NCBI GenBank assembly: GCA_021371935.1
Contig: JAJFVF010000013.1
Span: forward strand, 124,001 to 188,000
Origin: a bacterium
GTDB taxonomy: Bacteria > Armatimonadota > UBA5829
DNA length: 64,000 bases
Reading direction: 5' to 3'
Part shown: in pieces, positions 44,133 through 53,221 of the stretch
How positions within the stretch are numbered: position 1 is the first letter of the stretch
How the letters are laid out: every line of letters begins with the position of its first letter
Position numbers and translations under genes: made by a program
The notes under the pieces: generated by a model
The model's input: the letters and a program-made list of their open reading frames with translations, nothing else
What the model was told of the DNA's origin: nothing
Database searches by the model: none

Positions 44133-45857
44133 CTATTTACTCTCTTCCACATCCTGCGCCAACTGCGTAAGTTTGCGCAGCAGGACACGGGTTTCACTTG
44201 TTGTTTCACCGAGGATACTTGCGATTTCCTGGGCCATTCTCATCTGCTTTTCGATCACGCTCTCCGCACCTTCGAGAGTCTCTGCGCGCATTCGAGCGAT
44301 ACGGTCTTCCTCTTCCTTACTCTTGGTCAGGTTGACGAAGATGCCGATCATTACATTTTCGCCTTCGAGCCGGTATATGCTCTCGCTTGCGACTATGCTA
44401 TACTGCTGCAAAGAAACCACCTTACCGTTTATTCTCGGCACAACCTCAGCCGCCACTTTTTCAAAGTCCTCAGGGTCCATCAGCAGGCTTATCGGTCTGC
44501 CGACAAGTTTGTCTGTGGCGCTGAACATCCTTGCAAACGCAGGGTTGAACGAGACTATGTTGAACTGTGCATCGACCATAACAATGCCGTTTGGACTGTT
44601 ATCGATGATCTGGTCGGTTTTGCGTTCGGCCAGGCGTCTCATCCAAGGCAGACACATGCTTCTTTCGGCCATTCCAGAAAGCACTGCCATTGCATTTTCT
44701 CTGCACGACGGGTAACCGCATGCGCCGCAGTTAAGCTCATCTTCAACGGTATGCTTTCCAGTCTCGGCCAACACGGCTTTGACCGCCGCCTCACTGAACT
44801 GCGGCTGAGGCAGTGTGCGCGGGCTGATATCGCGTTTCAGATCGACCATGGGAGCGCCGGCAATATCGAATTCTTTCTCGGCTTCATAGGTCTTTCTCTT
44901 GTGATATTGAAGGACCTTGTTCCGTCGGGCATATATATCTTTTGCCGGACCCATACATGCGCCATTTATGCATCCTCCCGAGCAAAACAGCGCTTCAAAG
45001 AGCCTGACAGGCGTGTTATCCGACAGATGGTCGATCATTTCGACGACATGCTTGCTGCCGGAGAGTGTAATGAAATCTTCACGCAGCAGACCGGAAGCAA
45101 TGGATGCAGTCTTTGCCAGGCCGCCTTCCAATGGGAAGAGCTGGGCGTTCTTTGGACGCACATCATCGAATGGTGTCGGCTCCAGAGCGCTCTTTTTTAT
45201 CCCTGCATCGGCCAGAGCCTGATGCAGTTCCTCGAATGTGAGCACCGCATCCACACTGTGCTCCATTTCTTCATCAGCCTCGCCTTTCTTGGCTGAGCAT
45301 GGGCCAATAAACACCACTTTAGCATCGTCGCCGTATTTCTTTTTTAGGTACCTTGCATGTGCAATCATGGGCGAGGCAATAGGCGTGATATTCGAGCATA
45401 CATCCGGGTGGTACTTCTCCATATAACAGACCACCACAGGGCATGCCGACGTCACCCATGTCGTTGTCTTTGTTTTATCCATCAATTCCGCCGTGGCCTG
45501 AGCAACCAGTTCAGCGCCGACTGATGTCTCGGTCACCAAATCGAACCCGAGCTTCTTTAGTGCAGTGGGGAGCAGGCCGCCGCCATAATCGCCGAATGAT
45601 GCCGGGAATGACGGAGCCACCGACGCTATTTTTTTGTCCGGCGAGGCAAGGATTTGCATGACTTTCTGCAGGTCATCGCGCACATGTTTGGCCTGTTGAG
45701 GGCATTCACGCACGCATGTGCCGCACAATATGCATTTTTCCGCATCGACACGCGCCTGGCCGTCGGCTATCCTGATCGCCTTTACCGGGCAGACTCTGAC
45801 GCACCTGTAGCAGTCTCTGCACTTGGCCTTATCGGTAGTGATGATGGAATTATTCAC
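44133..45857 (-). CDS. Sensory (group C) [FeFe]-hydrogenase with PAS domain
   Basis: The 574-residue protein has two [4Fe-4S] ferredoxin motifs at the N-terminus (CRDCYRCVRVCP from residue 13, CILCGTCVRECP from 42), then the H-cluster domain: TSACP near 136 (L1), GPCSAKKGE near 185 (L2), FCSGGCINGAC near 290 (L3). The second Cys of the usual TSCCP is Ala, as in HydS-type sensory enzymes, where the proton-relay Cys is absent. Next come a four-Cys Fe-S motif (CGACGYPSC...C, about 378-400), a PAS domain (about 415-515) and a C-terminal coiled coil. It is likely a hydrogen or redox sensor passing a signal to the phosphatase encoded next. Confidence 0.92.
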   Translation of the reverse strand: MNNSIITTDKAKCRDCYRCVRVCPVKAIRIADGQARVDAEKCILCGTCVRECPQQAKHVRDDLQKVMQILASPDKKIASVAPSFPASFGDYGGGLLPTALKKLGFDLVTETSVGAELVAQATAELMDKTKTTTWVTSACPVVVCYMEKYHPDVCSNITPIASPMIAHARYLKKKYGDDAKVVFIGPCSAKKGEADEEMEHSVDAVLTFEELHQALADAGIKKSALEPTPFDDVRPKNAQLFPLEGGLAKTASIASGLLREDFITLSGSKHVVEMIDHLSDNTPVRLFEALFCSGGCINGACMGPAKDIYARRNKVLQYHKRKTYEAEKEFDIAGAPMVDLKRDISPRTLPQPQFSEAAVKAVLAETGKHTVEDELNCGACGYPSCRENAMAVLSGMAERSMCLPWMRRLAERKTDQIIDNSPNGIVMVDAQFNIVSFNPAFARMFSATDKLVGRPISLLMDPEDFEKVAAEVVPRINGKVVSLQQYSIVASESIYRLEGENVMIGIFVNLTKSKEEEDRIARMRAETLEGAESVIEKQMRMAQEIASILGETTSETRVLLRKLTQLAQDVEESK

Positions 45858-46114
45858 GATTGCACCCGCGGCAGAATCTCGTCATTGAAGAATTTCTCGG
45901 TCTTATCCGGCGTAACTCCGCCATGGACCTCACCATTGACGACGACATTGGGAGCGTCCAGACAGTTGCCGAGACACAGGTCGGCCTTGAGTTCCACTTT
46001 GCCGTCGAGGTGCTCTCGTTCTATCAGCATCTCAAGGGTTCTCAGGGTCTTGCTGCCGCCTTTGACGTGGCATGAACTGCCCACGCACACCTTGATTTCC
46101 AGCTTATCGGACAT
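45854..46114 (-). CDS. Thioredoxin-like [2Fe-2S] ferredoxin
   Basis: The 86-residue protein matches the NuoE/HydC-type [2Fe-2S] fold: CVGSSCHVKG near the start and DLCLGNCLDAPNVVVNGEVHGGV near residue 54-76 give the four cluster Cys. It probably passes electrons to or from the sensory hydrogenase, whose ATG overlaps its stop by four bases. ATG 46114 is set by an AGGAG site; upstream in-frame codons add an unrelated stretch. Confidence 0.9.
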   Translation of the reverse strand: MSDKLEIKVCVGSSCHVKGGSKTLRTLEMLIEREHLDGKVELKADLCLGNCLDAPNVVVNGEVHGGVTPDKTEKFFNDEILPRVQS

Positions 46115-46387
46115 AGGGGTACTCCTGACACTCGGGGTCAGCCTCTTCACATCGCTGTGACCTACAATAACATTCTCCACGCCAATTATTGCTTTGTCAA
46201 GAGACCAACTGCTTTGGATCGTCAAAAACTAAGAGTTAATTTGTAGACCGGAAGCAATTGCCCAGGAAATTTCGCCTGCATTTTTATCTTAATCGCAATT
46301 GAACTAGCCGAATGTGAGCGCTTTGCATGAGCGCAAAAACATATTGATATTCTTTGCATCCGAGAGACTCAGTCATCTGGAATTTTT

Positions 46388-46452
46388 GGCTCGGCGGGAG
46401 CCTCGCCCTCCCAGTAAGCTCACTATTGGAAGGACAAAACTCCCGCCGAGCC
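46388..46452. repeat. 65-bp element with 13-bp terminal inverted repeats
   Basis: GGCTCGGCGGGAG at the left and CTCCCGCCGAGCC at the right are perfect 13-bp inverted repeats around 39 bases. The left 25 bases recur at 36779. It sits in the 466-base gap between the ferredoxin and prfC genes, which otherwise has only a prfC promoter and no gene. MITE-like or a large hairpin. Confidence 0.6.
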
Positions 46453-46520
46453 ATATTTGCGCCAGCAGAACTGAACGGTTCCTTTGCATTCCTGCAAATT
46501 CCGAATAGTGCGGCTGTTTA

Positions 46521-46529
46521 TGATATAAT
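46521..46529 (+). promoter_or_regulatory. Extended -10 promoter of prfC
   Basis: TGATATAAT is an extended -10 element (TG-N-TATAAT) about 50 bases before the prfC start; no good -35 box is seen. Confidence 0.5.
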
Positions 46530-46580
46530 AATATTAGTCTTTCCCGTCAAGGCGGCAGGAAAGGCGATTTTTTGTGTGTT

Positions 46581-48185
46581 ATGGAGTTTGTTTTGGCTGA
46601 CAGTTTCCGCGATGAAATCCGCAGACGTCGGACATTCGCAATCATATCTCACCCGGATGCGGGCAAGACCACCCTTACAGAAAAACTGCTTCTATATTCC
46701 GGCGCAATCGATCTGGCCGGTTCGGTTCGGGCAAAAAAGGACCAGCGGCATGCCACGTCTGACTGGATGGAACTCGAGCGGCAGAGGGGGATATCCGTCA
46801 CATCGACTGTGCTCCAGTTCGACTACGAGGACCATGTTCTGAATCTGCTGGATACGCCGGGTCATGAAGACTTCAGCGAGGACACATACCGCACACTTAC
46901 CGCTGCCGATAATGCAGTGATGCTCATAGACGCAGCAAAGGGGATCGAGCCGCAGACGCGCAAGCTCTTTGAGGTCTGCAGGATGCGCGGAATCCCGATC
47001 TTCACGCTCATCAACAAGATGGACCGACCTTCGCGCGATCCGCTGGACCTGCTAGATGAGCTTGAAAAGGTATTCGGTATAGCGACCCATGCTATGAACT
47101 GGCCATTGGGTAATGGCTCCAATTTCCGTGGAGTGTATGATCGCCATGATCGCAAGATGCACCTCTTTGAACGGACTGAGCATGGCGCTAAGCGCGCGCC
47201 TGTTATTGTGACCGACCCAGACAGTCCCGAATGTGCGAAACTGGTGGATAAAGAGACGCATGCCAGGTTTCTTGAGGAGATGGAACTACTGGATATGGCT
47301 GGTGATGAGTTTGATGCAGAACTGCTGCGCACCGGCAAGCTCACTCCCGTATACTTCGGCAGCGCAGTCAACAATTTCGGCGTGAGGCTCTTTCTCGACT
47401 CATTCCTGAAGTTGGGTCTTCCGCCGTGCGCCAGAAAAGCCGCTCAGGGTATGATTGAGCCGGAATATCCGCACTTCACCGGCTTCGTCTTCAAAATTCA
47501 GGCAAACATGGACCCCAAACACAGGGACAGTGTCGCATTTTTAAGAGTATGTTCCGGCAAGTTCGAGAAGGACATGCAGGTCCATCACTCCCGACTCGGC
47601 ACAAAGATGCGGCTGTCGAGGCCGCATAAACTCTTTGCCAGGGACAGAGACACGGTTGAGGAAGCATATCCGGGTGATATCCTGGGTCTGGTGAACCCCG
47701 GCGCGTTTGCGATTGGCGATTGCGTCAGCGCGAACGGTCCGGTCACATTCGGCGGAATTCCCAGGTTTGCTCCTGAACATTTCGGCACACTCCGCTGTCC
47801 CGATCCTTCGAATTACAAAAAATTCCGCAATGGTCTGGAACAGCTCAAGGCCGAGGGCGCTGTGCAGCTATTCTATGCGGCAGGCGCAGGCTCCACGCGA
47901 GAACCGATAGTGGCAGTGGTCGGCAGACTGCAGTTCGACGTGATATCTTTCAGGCTCAAGAGTGAATATAATGTGGACACAATCTTTGAGCCGATGGACA
48001 TGAAGTATGCGCGCTGGATTATCGGCAGTGATGAGGATATCGCCAATATATCGCTCTCGATAGGTACGCGGCTTGTCGAAGACTGTGAAGGACGCCCTGC
48101 AGTGCTCTTTGACGGAGATTGGGGACTTTCACGTGTCATAGAGAAAAACCCTAATTTAAAATTCGAGTCCGTTGCCCCAGAATAG
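46581..48185 (+). CDS. prfC: Peptide chain release factor 3
   Basis: RF3 is a GTPase that recycles RF1/RF2 from the ribosome after termination. The 534-residue protein has G1 SHPDAGKTT near 24-32, the RGISVTSTV switch, DTPGHEDF (G3), NKMDR (G4), domain 2 and an RF3-specific C-terminal domain (ARWIIGSDEDIANI). Start is uncertain: ATG 46581, TTG 46572 and TTG 46593 are in frame. The last has GGAG at good spacing and still leaves the conserved RRTFAIISH intact. ATG is used here. Confidence 0.96.
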   Translation: MEFVLADSFRDEIRRRRTFAIISHPDAGKTTLTEKLLLYSGAIDLAGSVRAKKDQRHATSDWMELERQRGISVTSTVLQFDYEDHVLNLLDTPGHEDFSEDTYRTLTAADNAVMLIDAAKGIEPQTRKLFEVCRMRGIPIFTLINKMDRPSRDPLDLLDELEKVFGIATHAMNWPLGNGSNFRGVYDRHDRKMHLFERTEHGAKRAPVIVTDPDSPECAKLVDKETHARFLEEMELLDMAGDEFDAELLRTGKLTPVYFGSAVNNFGVRLFLDSFLKLGLPPCARKAAQGMIEPEYPHFTGFVFKIQANMDPKHRDSVAFLRVCSGKFEKDMQVHHSRLGTKMRLSRPHKLFARDRDTVEEAYPGDILGLVNPGAFAIGDCVSANGPVTFGGIPRFAPEHFGTLRCPDPSNYKKFRNGLEQLKAEGAVQLFYAAGAGSTREPIVAVVGRLQFDVISFRLKSEYNVDTIFEPMDMKYARWIIGSDEDIANISLSIGTRLVEDCEGRPAVLFDGDWGLSRVIEKNPNLKFESVAPE

Positions 48186-48285
48186 CCTTCAGCCCCGAAT
48201 TTCTACGTTTTTTGTATCTATATCGAACCCACAAGCCTTAAAATGGCTCCTATATATAGAACACCATAGAGGGAGTCAATAGGCA

Positions 48286-48867
48286 ATGCTTCTGCTGCGC
48301 GATCTGCTCAAGCTGTGCGAAACAGGCGACAATGATGCCGCTGCTGAACTTGTCAGCCGTTTTCGGCCATGGGCACTGGATTTCGCATCTGCAATCACGG
48401 ACGATCATGACCTTGCTGAAGACGTCGTGCAGGAAGCGTTCATTACTGCTATCACACATCTGCGCGATCTTCGCGAACCCGATGCATTTGCCGGCTGGTT
48501 CAGGCAGATTATCCGTTCGCAGGCAGGAAGAATACTACGTAAAAGTCGAGAACTGCCTGTTGAACAGAATGATCTGTCTGCTTCAGGTGAGTGCTCTGCC
48601 CAAGATCGTTTGCAAGCCGAAGAACTGCGCATGGTGGTCCGCAAAGCTCTGCAGTTGCTTCCAAATATCCATAGAGATGCAGTCGAGATGTTCTATCTTG
48701 AGGAAATGAACTGCGCAAGTATATCGGATATCCTCGATGTGCCTCTGGGTACGGTAAAGCGCCGCCTGTTTGATGCCAGGGCCAGACTGAGAGACTTGCT
48801 GCTTGGTTATGTCCAAGGCGATGAACCTGATCGAAAAGATCTCAACGACCAGGAATTCCCTTTATGA
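48286..48867 (+). CDS. ECF-type RNA polymerase sigma factor
   Basis: The 193-residue protein has region 2 (AEDVVQEAFITAITHLRDL, DAFAGWFRQIIRSQ) and region 4 (LPNIHRDAVEMFYLEEMNCASISDILDVPLGTVKRRLFDARARLRDLL). It is related to the sigma part of the fusion at 16193-17755 (shared DLREPDAFxGWFRxI) but has no C-terminal extension and no anti-sigma gene next to it. The next gene, 12 bases downstream, encodes a PilT-like ATPase, so the two are co-transcribed. Confidence 0.92.
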   Translation: MLLLRDLLKLCETGDNDAAAELVSRFRPWALDFASAITDDHDLAEDVVQEAFITAITHLRDLREPDAFAGWFRQIIRSQAGRILRKSRELPVEQNDLSASGECSAQDRLQAEELRMVVRKALQLLPNIHRDAVEMFYLEEMNCASISDILDVPLGTVKRRLFDARARLRDLLLGYVQGDEPDRKDLNDQEFPL

Positions 48868-48879
48868 AAGGAGACCGAA

Positions 48880-49914
48880 ATGTCGGAACAAATTTCAATC
48901 GAGCTTGAGAAATTGATTATGATGGCGCATTCGCGCGGCGCAAGTGATTTGCACCTGCTTGCCGGTGAACCGCCTACGATCCGTGTAGATGGTGTGCTGG
49001 AGCGTACTGGCAGTGCTCCTCTTACGGCAAGTGAGACCAAAGCAATAGCCTCCGCGGTCGTATCAGCCGAAAAGATAGACGCGATAGAGCGCGACGGTGG
49101 AGCGGTTGAAAGGTCGATGACTTTTGGCGATGTTTCTGCACGGATATGCGCAGCCCGAGTTTCGGGCGGGATAAGTATATCCGTCCGCTTGATTCCTACC
49201 ATAGTTCCGTCTGTCGAAATGTTGAGGCTGCCGAAGGGACTAATCGAGGCGGCGAAATCACCCAGGGGACTTATCGTTTGCTCTGGACGTATAGGTTCAG
49301 GCAAGTCTACTTCAGCTTATGGTCTTCTCGATCACATCAATGCGACCAGCAACGCCAACATCCACACTTTGGAAGACCCGATTTTGTATCGGCTCACACC
49401 AAAGAAATCACTCGTACAGCAGAGAGAGGTTGGCTTGGATATCCCTGATACTGTCACGGGACTCAGGCAATTGATTCACATGGACCCGGATGTCATTTTC
49501 ATGAGCGAGGTAAAAACCCTGGAGGATCTGCAGGCTGTCATAACTACTGCAGAAACCGGCCACCTGGTCATTGTTATAATGCATGCAGACTCACCTGAGG
49601 AAGCAATCCGGCGGATAGGAGATGTATTCCCGGAACACACACGTCCGTTTTATCGAAAGGCGCTCGCTGATATGATCAGGTGTGTGTCATGCCAGCGCCT
49701 GGTACCCAAAATCGGTGGTGGACGCATCGCAGCGTTCAGTGTGTTGGTTCCTGACGAAGAGATGAGGAATGCGATTGCCGAAGGCGCAGATATCTTTTCT
49801 AGGAGAATGCCCCTGCCTGAAAACTGCATGCGCATGGCCGATGAGATCAATCGTATGGCCTGTGAGGGCATCATCAGCGAAGAGACGGCAAAAGCTTATC
49901 TTGCGGACATGTAG
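48880..49914 (+). CDS. PilT-like type IV pilus retraction ATPase homologue
   Basis: The 344-residue protein matches PilT/PilU ATPases: a PAS-like N-terminal domain with ASDLHLLAGEPPTIRVDG near 22-39, Walker A SGRIGSGKST near 134-143, Asp box NIHTLEDPILY and the HMDPDVIFMSEVKTLEDL Walker B region, where the usual GE-R-D is SEVKT; His box is TGHLVIVIMHADSP. The altered Walker B and His boxes suggest a diverged, perhaps regulatory, paralogue. A GGAG site precedes the ATG. Pili genes are absent nearby, but prepilins occur at 57-60 kb. Confidence 0.82.
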   Translation: MSEQISIELEKLIMMAHSRGASDLHLLAGEPPTIRVDGVLERTGSAPLTASETKAIASAVVSAEKIDAIERDGGAVERSMTFGDVSARICAARVSGGISISVRLIPTIVPSVEMLRLPKGLIEAAKSPRGLIVCSGRIGSGKSTSAYGLLDHINATSNANIHTLEDPILYRLTPKKSLVQQREVGLDIPDTVTGLRQLIHMDPDVIFMSEVKTLEDLQAVITTAETGHLVIVIMHADSPEEAIRRIGDVFPEHTRPFYRKALADMIRCVSCQRLVPKIGGGRIAAFSVLVPDEEMRNAIAEGADIFSRRMPLPENCMRMADEINRMACEGIISEETAKAYLADM

Positions 49915-49979
49915 CGAAAACAGGATAAACGGCGTTGCATGTATAATTCAGTCACCATAAGATATTGACAGGAGATTTG

Positions 49980-50540
49980 ATGATGGACCCCAGCGCATTC
50001 CTGATTGGTAAAAGAATATACCTCAGACCGTTTGAAAGAGATGACCTGGATCATATACGCAAGTGGTATAACGACCCTGAGCTTCGCGGTAAAATTTGTG
50101 TGACTGAGCCATATAATATGGCAAAGGCCGAGCAGTGGTTCGAAGATATTTGCAAAGATGAGCAGCGAATATGGTTTGCGATTGCACTCAAAGAAGATAA
50201 TGCGGTGATCGGTGAGTGCGGACTGCTGCGCATGTTCCATGCCTGGAAGACTACAGACCTGACCATGATAATAGGAGAACGCGACGCGCAGGGCAAAGGC
50301 TATGGCTCTGAAGCAATGCAACTCCTGTTGAACTATGCATTCGGCTATCTGGGGTTTCATCGAGTAGCTGTTGGGGTAGCAGGTTTCAATGAGGATGCTG
50401 TCAGGTTCTATGAAAAGAACGGATTCAGACGCGAGGGCATTCAGAGAGAGGGCTATTACTATAACCACAAATATCATGATTTCGTGATGATGAGCGTTCT
50501 CGAAGACGAGTATCGAGAGAATATGCACGAGAAAAGATAG
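49980..50540 (+). CDS. RimJ/RimL-type GNAT acetyltransferase
   Basis: The 186-residue protein has a complete GNAT core: IYLRPFERDDLDHIRKWYNDPE at the start, the acetyl-CoA loop GERDAQGKGYGSEAM near 104-118, and FNEDAVRFYEKNGFRREGIQR near 145-165. Likely acetylates an N-terminal or small amine; the SpeG/RimJ subfamilies are both possible. ATG 49980 has ACAGGAGA upstream. Unlike the GNAT at 9949, the acetyl-CoA loop is intact. Confidence 0.9.
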   Translation: MMDPSAFLIGKRIYLRPFERDDLDHIRKWYNDPELRGKICVTEPYNMAKAEQWFEDICKDEQRIWFAIALKEDNAVIGECGLLRMFHAWKTTDLTMIIGERDAQGKGYGSEAMQLLLNYAFGYLGFHRVAVGVAGFNEDAVRFYEKNGFRREGIQREGYYYNHKYHDFVMMSVLEDEYRENMHEKR

Positions 50541-50599
50541 TTTCCAGAGATTTGTAATAAAGAGTCTGGTTGCAGCGTCATGCAGTTCGGGGGGGTAAG

Positions 50600-51706
50600 A
50601 TGAAAAAGTGTACAGCCGTATTAGTCGTGTTAGCTATCCTTTACGCCGTATGTGTTGCACAGGCAGCCACGCTCAATATTGGCGACAAGCCGCCGGCGCT
50701 AAAGGTCTCGAAGTGGGTCAAAGGCAGACCTGTCAGTGAATTCGAGAATGACAAGGTGTATGTGGTAGAGTTTTGGGCGACATGGTGTGGTCCATGTATT
50801 CAAAGCATTCCTCACTTGACCGAACTTGCGAAAGAATACAAAGATAAAGTCACGTTTATTGGCGTGAACATATGGGATACACGTAATGACAAAACTCAGG
50901 CTAACTATGAAAAGAGGATAGCGGATTTTGTCAAAGAAAAAGCAGACAAAATGGCCTATAAAGTGGCTCTTGACGATCTCAAGGGAACAATGGCTGACAC
51001 ATGGATGAAAGCCTCCGGCTCAAATGGTATACCGACGTCTTTCGTGATCGGCAAAGACGGCAGGATTGCCATGATTACTCACCCGATGTCACTCGACAAA
51101 TATCTGGAAGATATTCTATCCGGACAGTTTGATATGAAAACCGAAGCCGAGAAGCATAAGGCGCGGATTGCAGAAGAAGAAAAGTTCAATAACCTTTTTG
51201 CGAAGGCATTTGAGCTTGCAAAGAAGGAACAGAACAAAGAAGCAGTCGCTGAGATTGACCGTGTGCTTTCCACGAATCCTGAATATGAAAGCAGAGTTGT
51301 GCAATACAGGTTCCGCTTTCTGCTCAAGTCTGATGAATCCGCAGCAGCCGATTATGCTCTCAAGCTTTCCGAAGGTATGTACAAAGAGGACACTGGTTAC
51401 CTGGCGGGAATGGCGGAATCTCTGCTCGGATGTAAAAATCCCGACTATGACAAGGTCGAGGCGCTTGCTCAGAAATCCATTGACGTTTTGGGACCACATG
51501 GATCGAACCCATATGCGCTCTCAGCCCTGGCCGAGGCCAAATTCGGCAAGGGCGAGATTGACAAGGCCATTGAGTATCAGACAAAGGCCATTGATATCTT
51601 GCAAACAAATCCCAATTTGTCAGAAAAGACCAGGAAATGGGCGGAAGACAGACTGAACAAATACAAGGCAGCCTCTGAGAAAAAAGCAGACACTCCGGAA
51701 CAATAA
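50600..51706 (+). CDS. Exported TlpA-like thioredoxin-fold protein with helical tail
   Basis: The 368-residue protein has a signal peptide (MKKCTAVLVVLAILYAVCVAQA), a TlpA/ResA-type thioredoxin domain (VVEFWATWCGPCIQSIPHL with CGPC near 62-65, GIPTSFVIGKDGRI with cis-Pro near 148), and a C-terminal helical region (about 200-350) with TPR-like spacing (NKEAVAEIDRVLSTNPEYES, KGEIDKAIEYQTKAIDILQTNP). It probably acts as a periplasmic thiol reductase or chaperone. ATG 50600 follows a GGGGGGT run used as ribosome site. Confidence 0.88.
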   Translation: MKKCTAVLVVLAILYAVCVAQAATLNIGDKPPALKVSKWVKGRPVSEFENDKVYVVEFWATWCGPCIQSIPHLTELAKEYKDKVTFIGVNIWDTRNDKTQANYEKRIADFVKEKADKMAYKVALDDLKGTMADTWMKASGSNGIPTSFVIGKDGRIAMITHPMSLDKYLEDILSGQFDMKTEAEKHKARIAEEEKFNNLFAKAFELAKKEQNKEAVAEIDRVLSTNPEYESRVVQYRFRFLLKSDESAAADYALKLSEGMYKEDTGYLAGMAESLLGCKNPDYDKVEALAQKSIDVLGPHGSNPYALSALAEAKFGKGEIDKAIEYQTKAIDILQTNPNLSEKTRKWAEDRLNKYKAASEKKADTPEQ

Positions 51707-51746
51707 AAATAGAAATTTTTGGGGTTTGTAAACCCCAGCTGGCAGA

Positions 51747-51772
51747 GGGTGGCGATTCGGAGATCGCCACCC
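51747..51772. repeat. Palindromic repeat with TCGGAG core
   Basis: GGGTGGCGAT, TTCGGA-type centre and ATCGCCACCC form a 10-bp stem. Same family as the dnaN terminator and the 61.2-kb cluster; here no T-run follows. Confidence 0.7.
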
Positions 51773-51782
51773 ATCAAAATTT

Positions 51783-51848
51783 ATCAAACCATCGGAAGTT
51801 ATCAAACCATCAAACCATCAAACCATCAGACTATCAAACCCTCAAACA
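51783..51848. repeat. Degenerate 8-bp tandem repeat
   Basis: ATCAAACC repeats five times exactly with three degenerate units between and after (ATCGGAAG, ATCAGACT, CTCAAACA). It lies between the convergent thioredoxin-fold and DUF362 genes. Confidence 0.7.
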
Positions 51849-51850
51849 CA

Positions 51851-52945
51851 TCATTCCACCTCGACAATCTCATACTCCTGGCTGCCCAGCCCTATCTTGG
51901 CTGATTCCTCGCACTGCAGATATGGGTCCTTGCTGTGGATCTTGTGGAAGAGATGACCGTTTATGTCATCGCGGACAATGAGCGGATGGGGCAGGGAGCC
52001 TTCGATAAAATTTTCTGTCTTCACGGAATCGATTGACGCCTGTTCGACTGATACTATATCTGTTCCTGCAAATATCCCCACATCCGGTACAATTGCGGGA
52101 GAGGAAAATCCCCAACAGTCGCAAAACGGCGTGACGTTGGTCACATGGTTGATGAACATCACACTGCCCGTCTCAAATGTGTCCAGACATGCCTTGGTAA
52201 CTTTTGCCATACCCGTCTGAAACTGCCTGACGCCCTCAAAGTTGATCTTAATTGCCTTTTGGGGACAGGCGGTGACGCAGTGCATGCAAAAACGGCAGTG
52301 GTGCATGAATATGTTCATCTTATTTTGCGCATCGAATGTAAGAGCGCCGGTCGGGCAGTTATCACGGCACAGATAGCAGTGTGTGCATGCAGCCTCATTC
52401 CACTCAAATTCGGTGTCTATTAGCGCATGGATATCGCCGCGGGTCTTGCAGGTATAGTTTCCCATAGCGATATTTTTAATAGCGCCGCCCCATCCGCAGT
52501 GGCCGTGGCCTTTGCCGTGGCTGTAGACAATCATGGCGTCGGCATGATATATCTCACCACACATCTGTGCGCTCTTCAGGCTGAGATAGTCTATCGGCAC
52601 ATCCACATAATAGTGTTCGTTCAGCCCGGCTGCGGGCACTATCGGCGCTTCCAATACTTCCTGCGTATATCCCCGCGCGATGGCGCTGGGTATAGCGGGC
52701 GTGCCGTCCGTTACAAACGGGTTTCCTCCGGCATTTCTGATCTCCTGCACCAGCATCCTCACAAATAACGGTGGGATTGTTGTGTAGCCGTAGTGACTGC
52801 CCAGGTGCATCTTAATAGCGACGGTTTTGCCGCCGAACATGTCCTTGAGCGGGTAGCTCTCGAGCATTCTATTGAATTTTGCAGGCAGACTGGCATCCGC
52901 GCGCAATTGCCGAAGTTTAGCCGAAGCGAAATGAACCTTACTCAC
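51851..52945 (-). CDS. DUF362 protein with two [4Fe-4S] motifs
   Basis: The 364-residue protein has the DUF362 fold (KTVAIKMHLGSHYGYTTIPP near 40, HGHCGWGGAIKNIAMG near 148-163) with an inserted dicluster ferredoxin domain: CTHCYLCRDNCP near 187 and CRFCMHCVTACP near 218, followed by a DUF362 C-terminal part. Proteins of this type are widespread in anaerobes and are thought to act in redox reactions, but no specific substrate is known. Start ATG at 52945 with GAGAGGTAT upstream. Single gene. Confidence 0.88.
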   Translation of the reverse strand: MSKVHFASAKLRQLRADASLPAKFNRMLESYPLKDMFGGKTVAIKMHLGSHYGYTTIPPLFVRMLVQEIRNAGGNPFVTDGTPAIPSAIARGYTQEVLEAPIVPAAGLNEHYYVDVPIDYLSLKSAQMCGEIYHADAMIVYSHGKGHGHCGWGGAIKNIAMGNYTCKTRGDIHALIDTEFEWNEAACTHCYLCRDNCPTGALTFDAQNKMNIFMHHCRFCMHCVTACPQKAIKINFEGVRQFQTGMAKVTKACLDTFETGSVMFINHVTNVTPFCDCWGFSSPAIVPDVGIFAGTDIVSVEQASIDSVKTENFIEGSLPHPLIVRDDINGHLFHKIHSKDPYLQCEESAKIGLGSQEYEIVEVE

Positions 52946-53138
52946 TTTATACCTCTCAAAACTATATAGTCCGCATTATGCATTTGCTGCATAATCCGGG
53001 ATAGGTGTTTCCAATATTCCGTGCTTTGGCGATTTGAAAACCATGCACTAACTTATGCCGAACTGCTCTTTTGACCTTCGTGTGCATGGAAATTTGGGCA
53101 GGAAGAACACAACGAGTGTCGAAGTCCTCAATATAAGG

Positions 53139-53221
53139 CTAGCCCGGATTATGCTGCGCTTACTGCATAATCCGGGTCTCTGAGAGCATTATTCACGAAA
53201 AGTGTGAATAATGCGGGCTAG
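53139..53221. repeat. Compound palindromic (REP-like) element
   Basis: CTAGCCCG and CGGGCTAG close an 83-bp unit holding two hairpins: CCCGGATTATGC/GCATAATCCGGG (53143-53176) and GCATTATTCAC/GTGAATAATGC (53186-53214). A degenerate copy with ATTATGC/GCATAAT lies at 52974-52996. Together they fill most of the 344-base gap before the YjbQ gene; no gene is seen there. Confidence 0.65.

Noticed and set aside
44091..45296. A 401-codon open frame antisense to the hydrogenase gene
   Set aside because: It mirrors a well-supported hydrogenase with all Fe-S motifs, has no ribosome site and its translation looks like no protein family.
51783..51848. Possible CRISPR-like array
   Set aside because: The units are 8 bp and contiguous with no spacers; it is a simple tandem repeat, and no cas gene is present.
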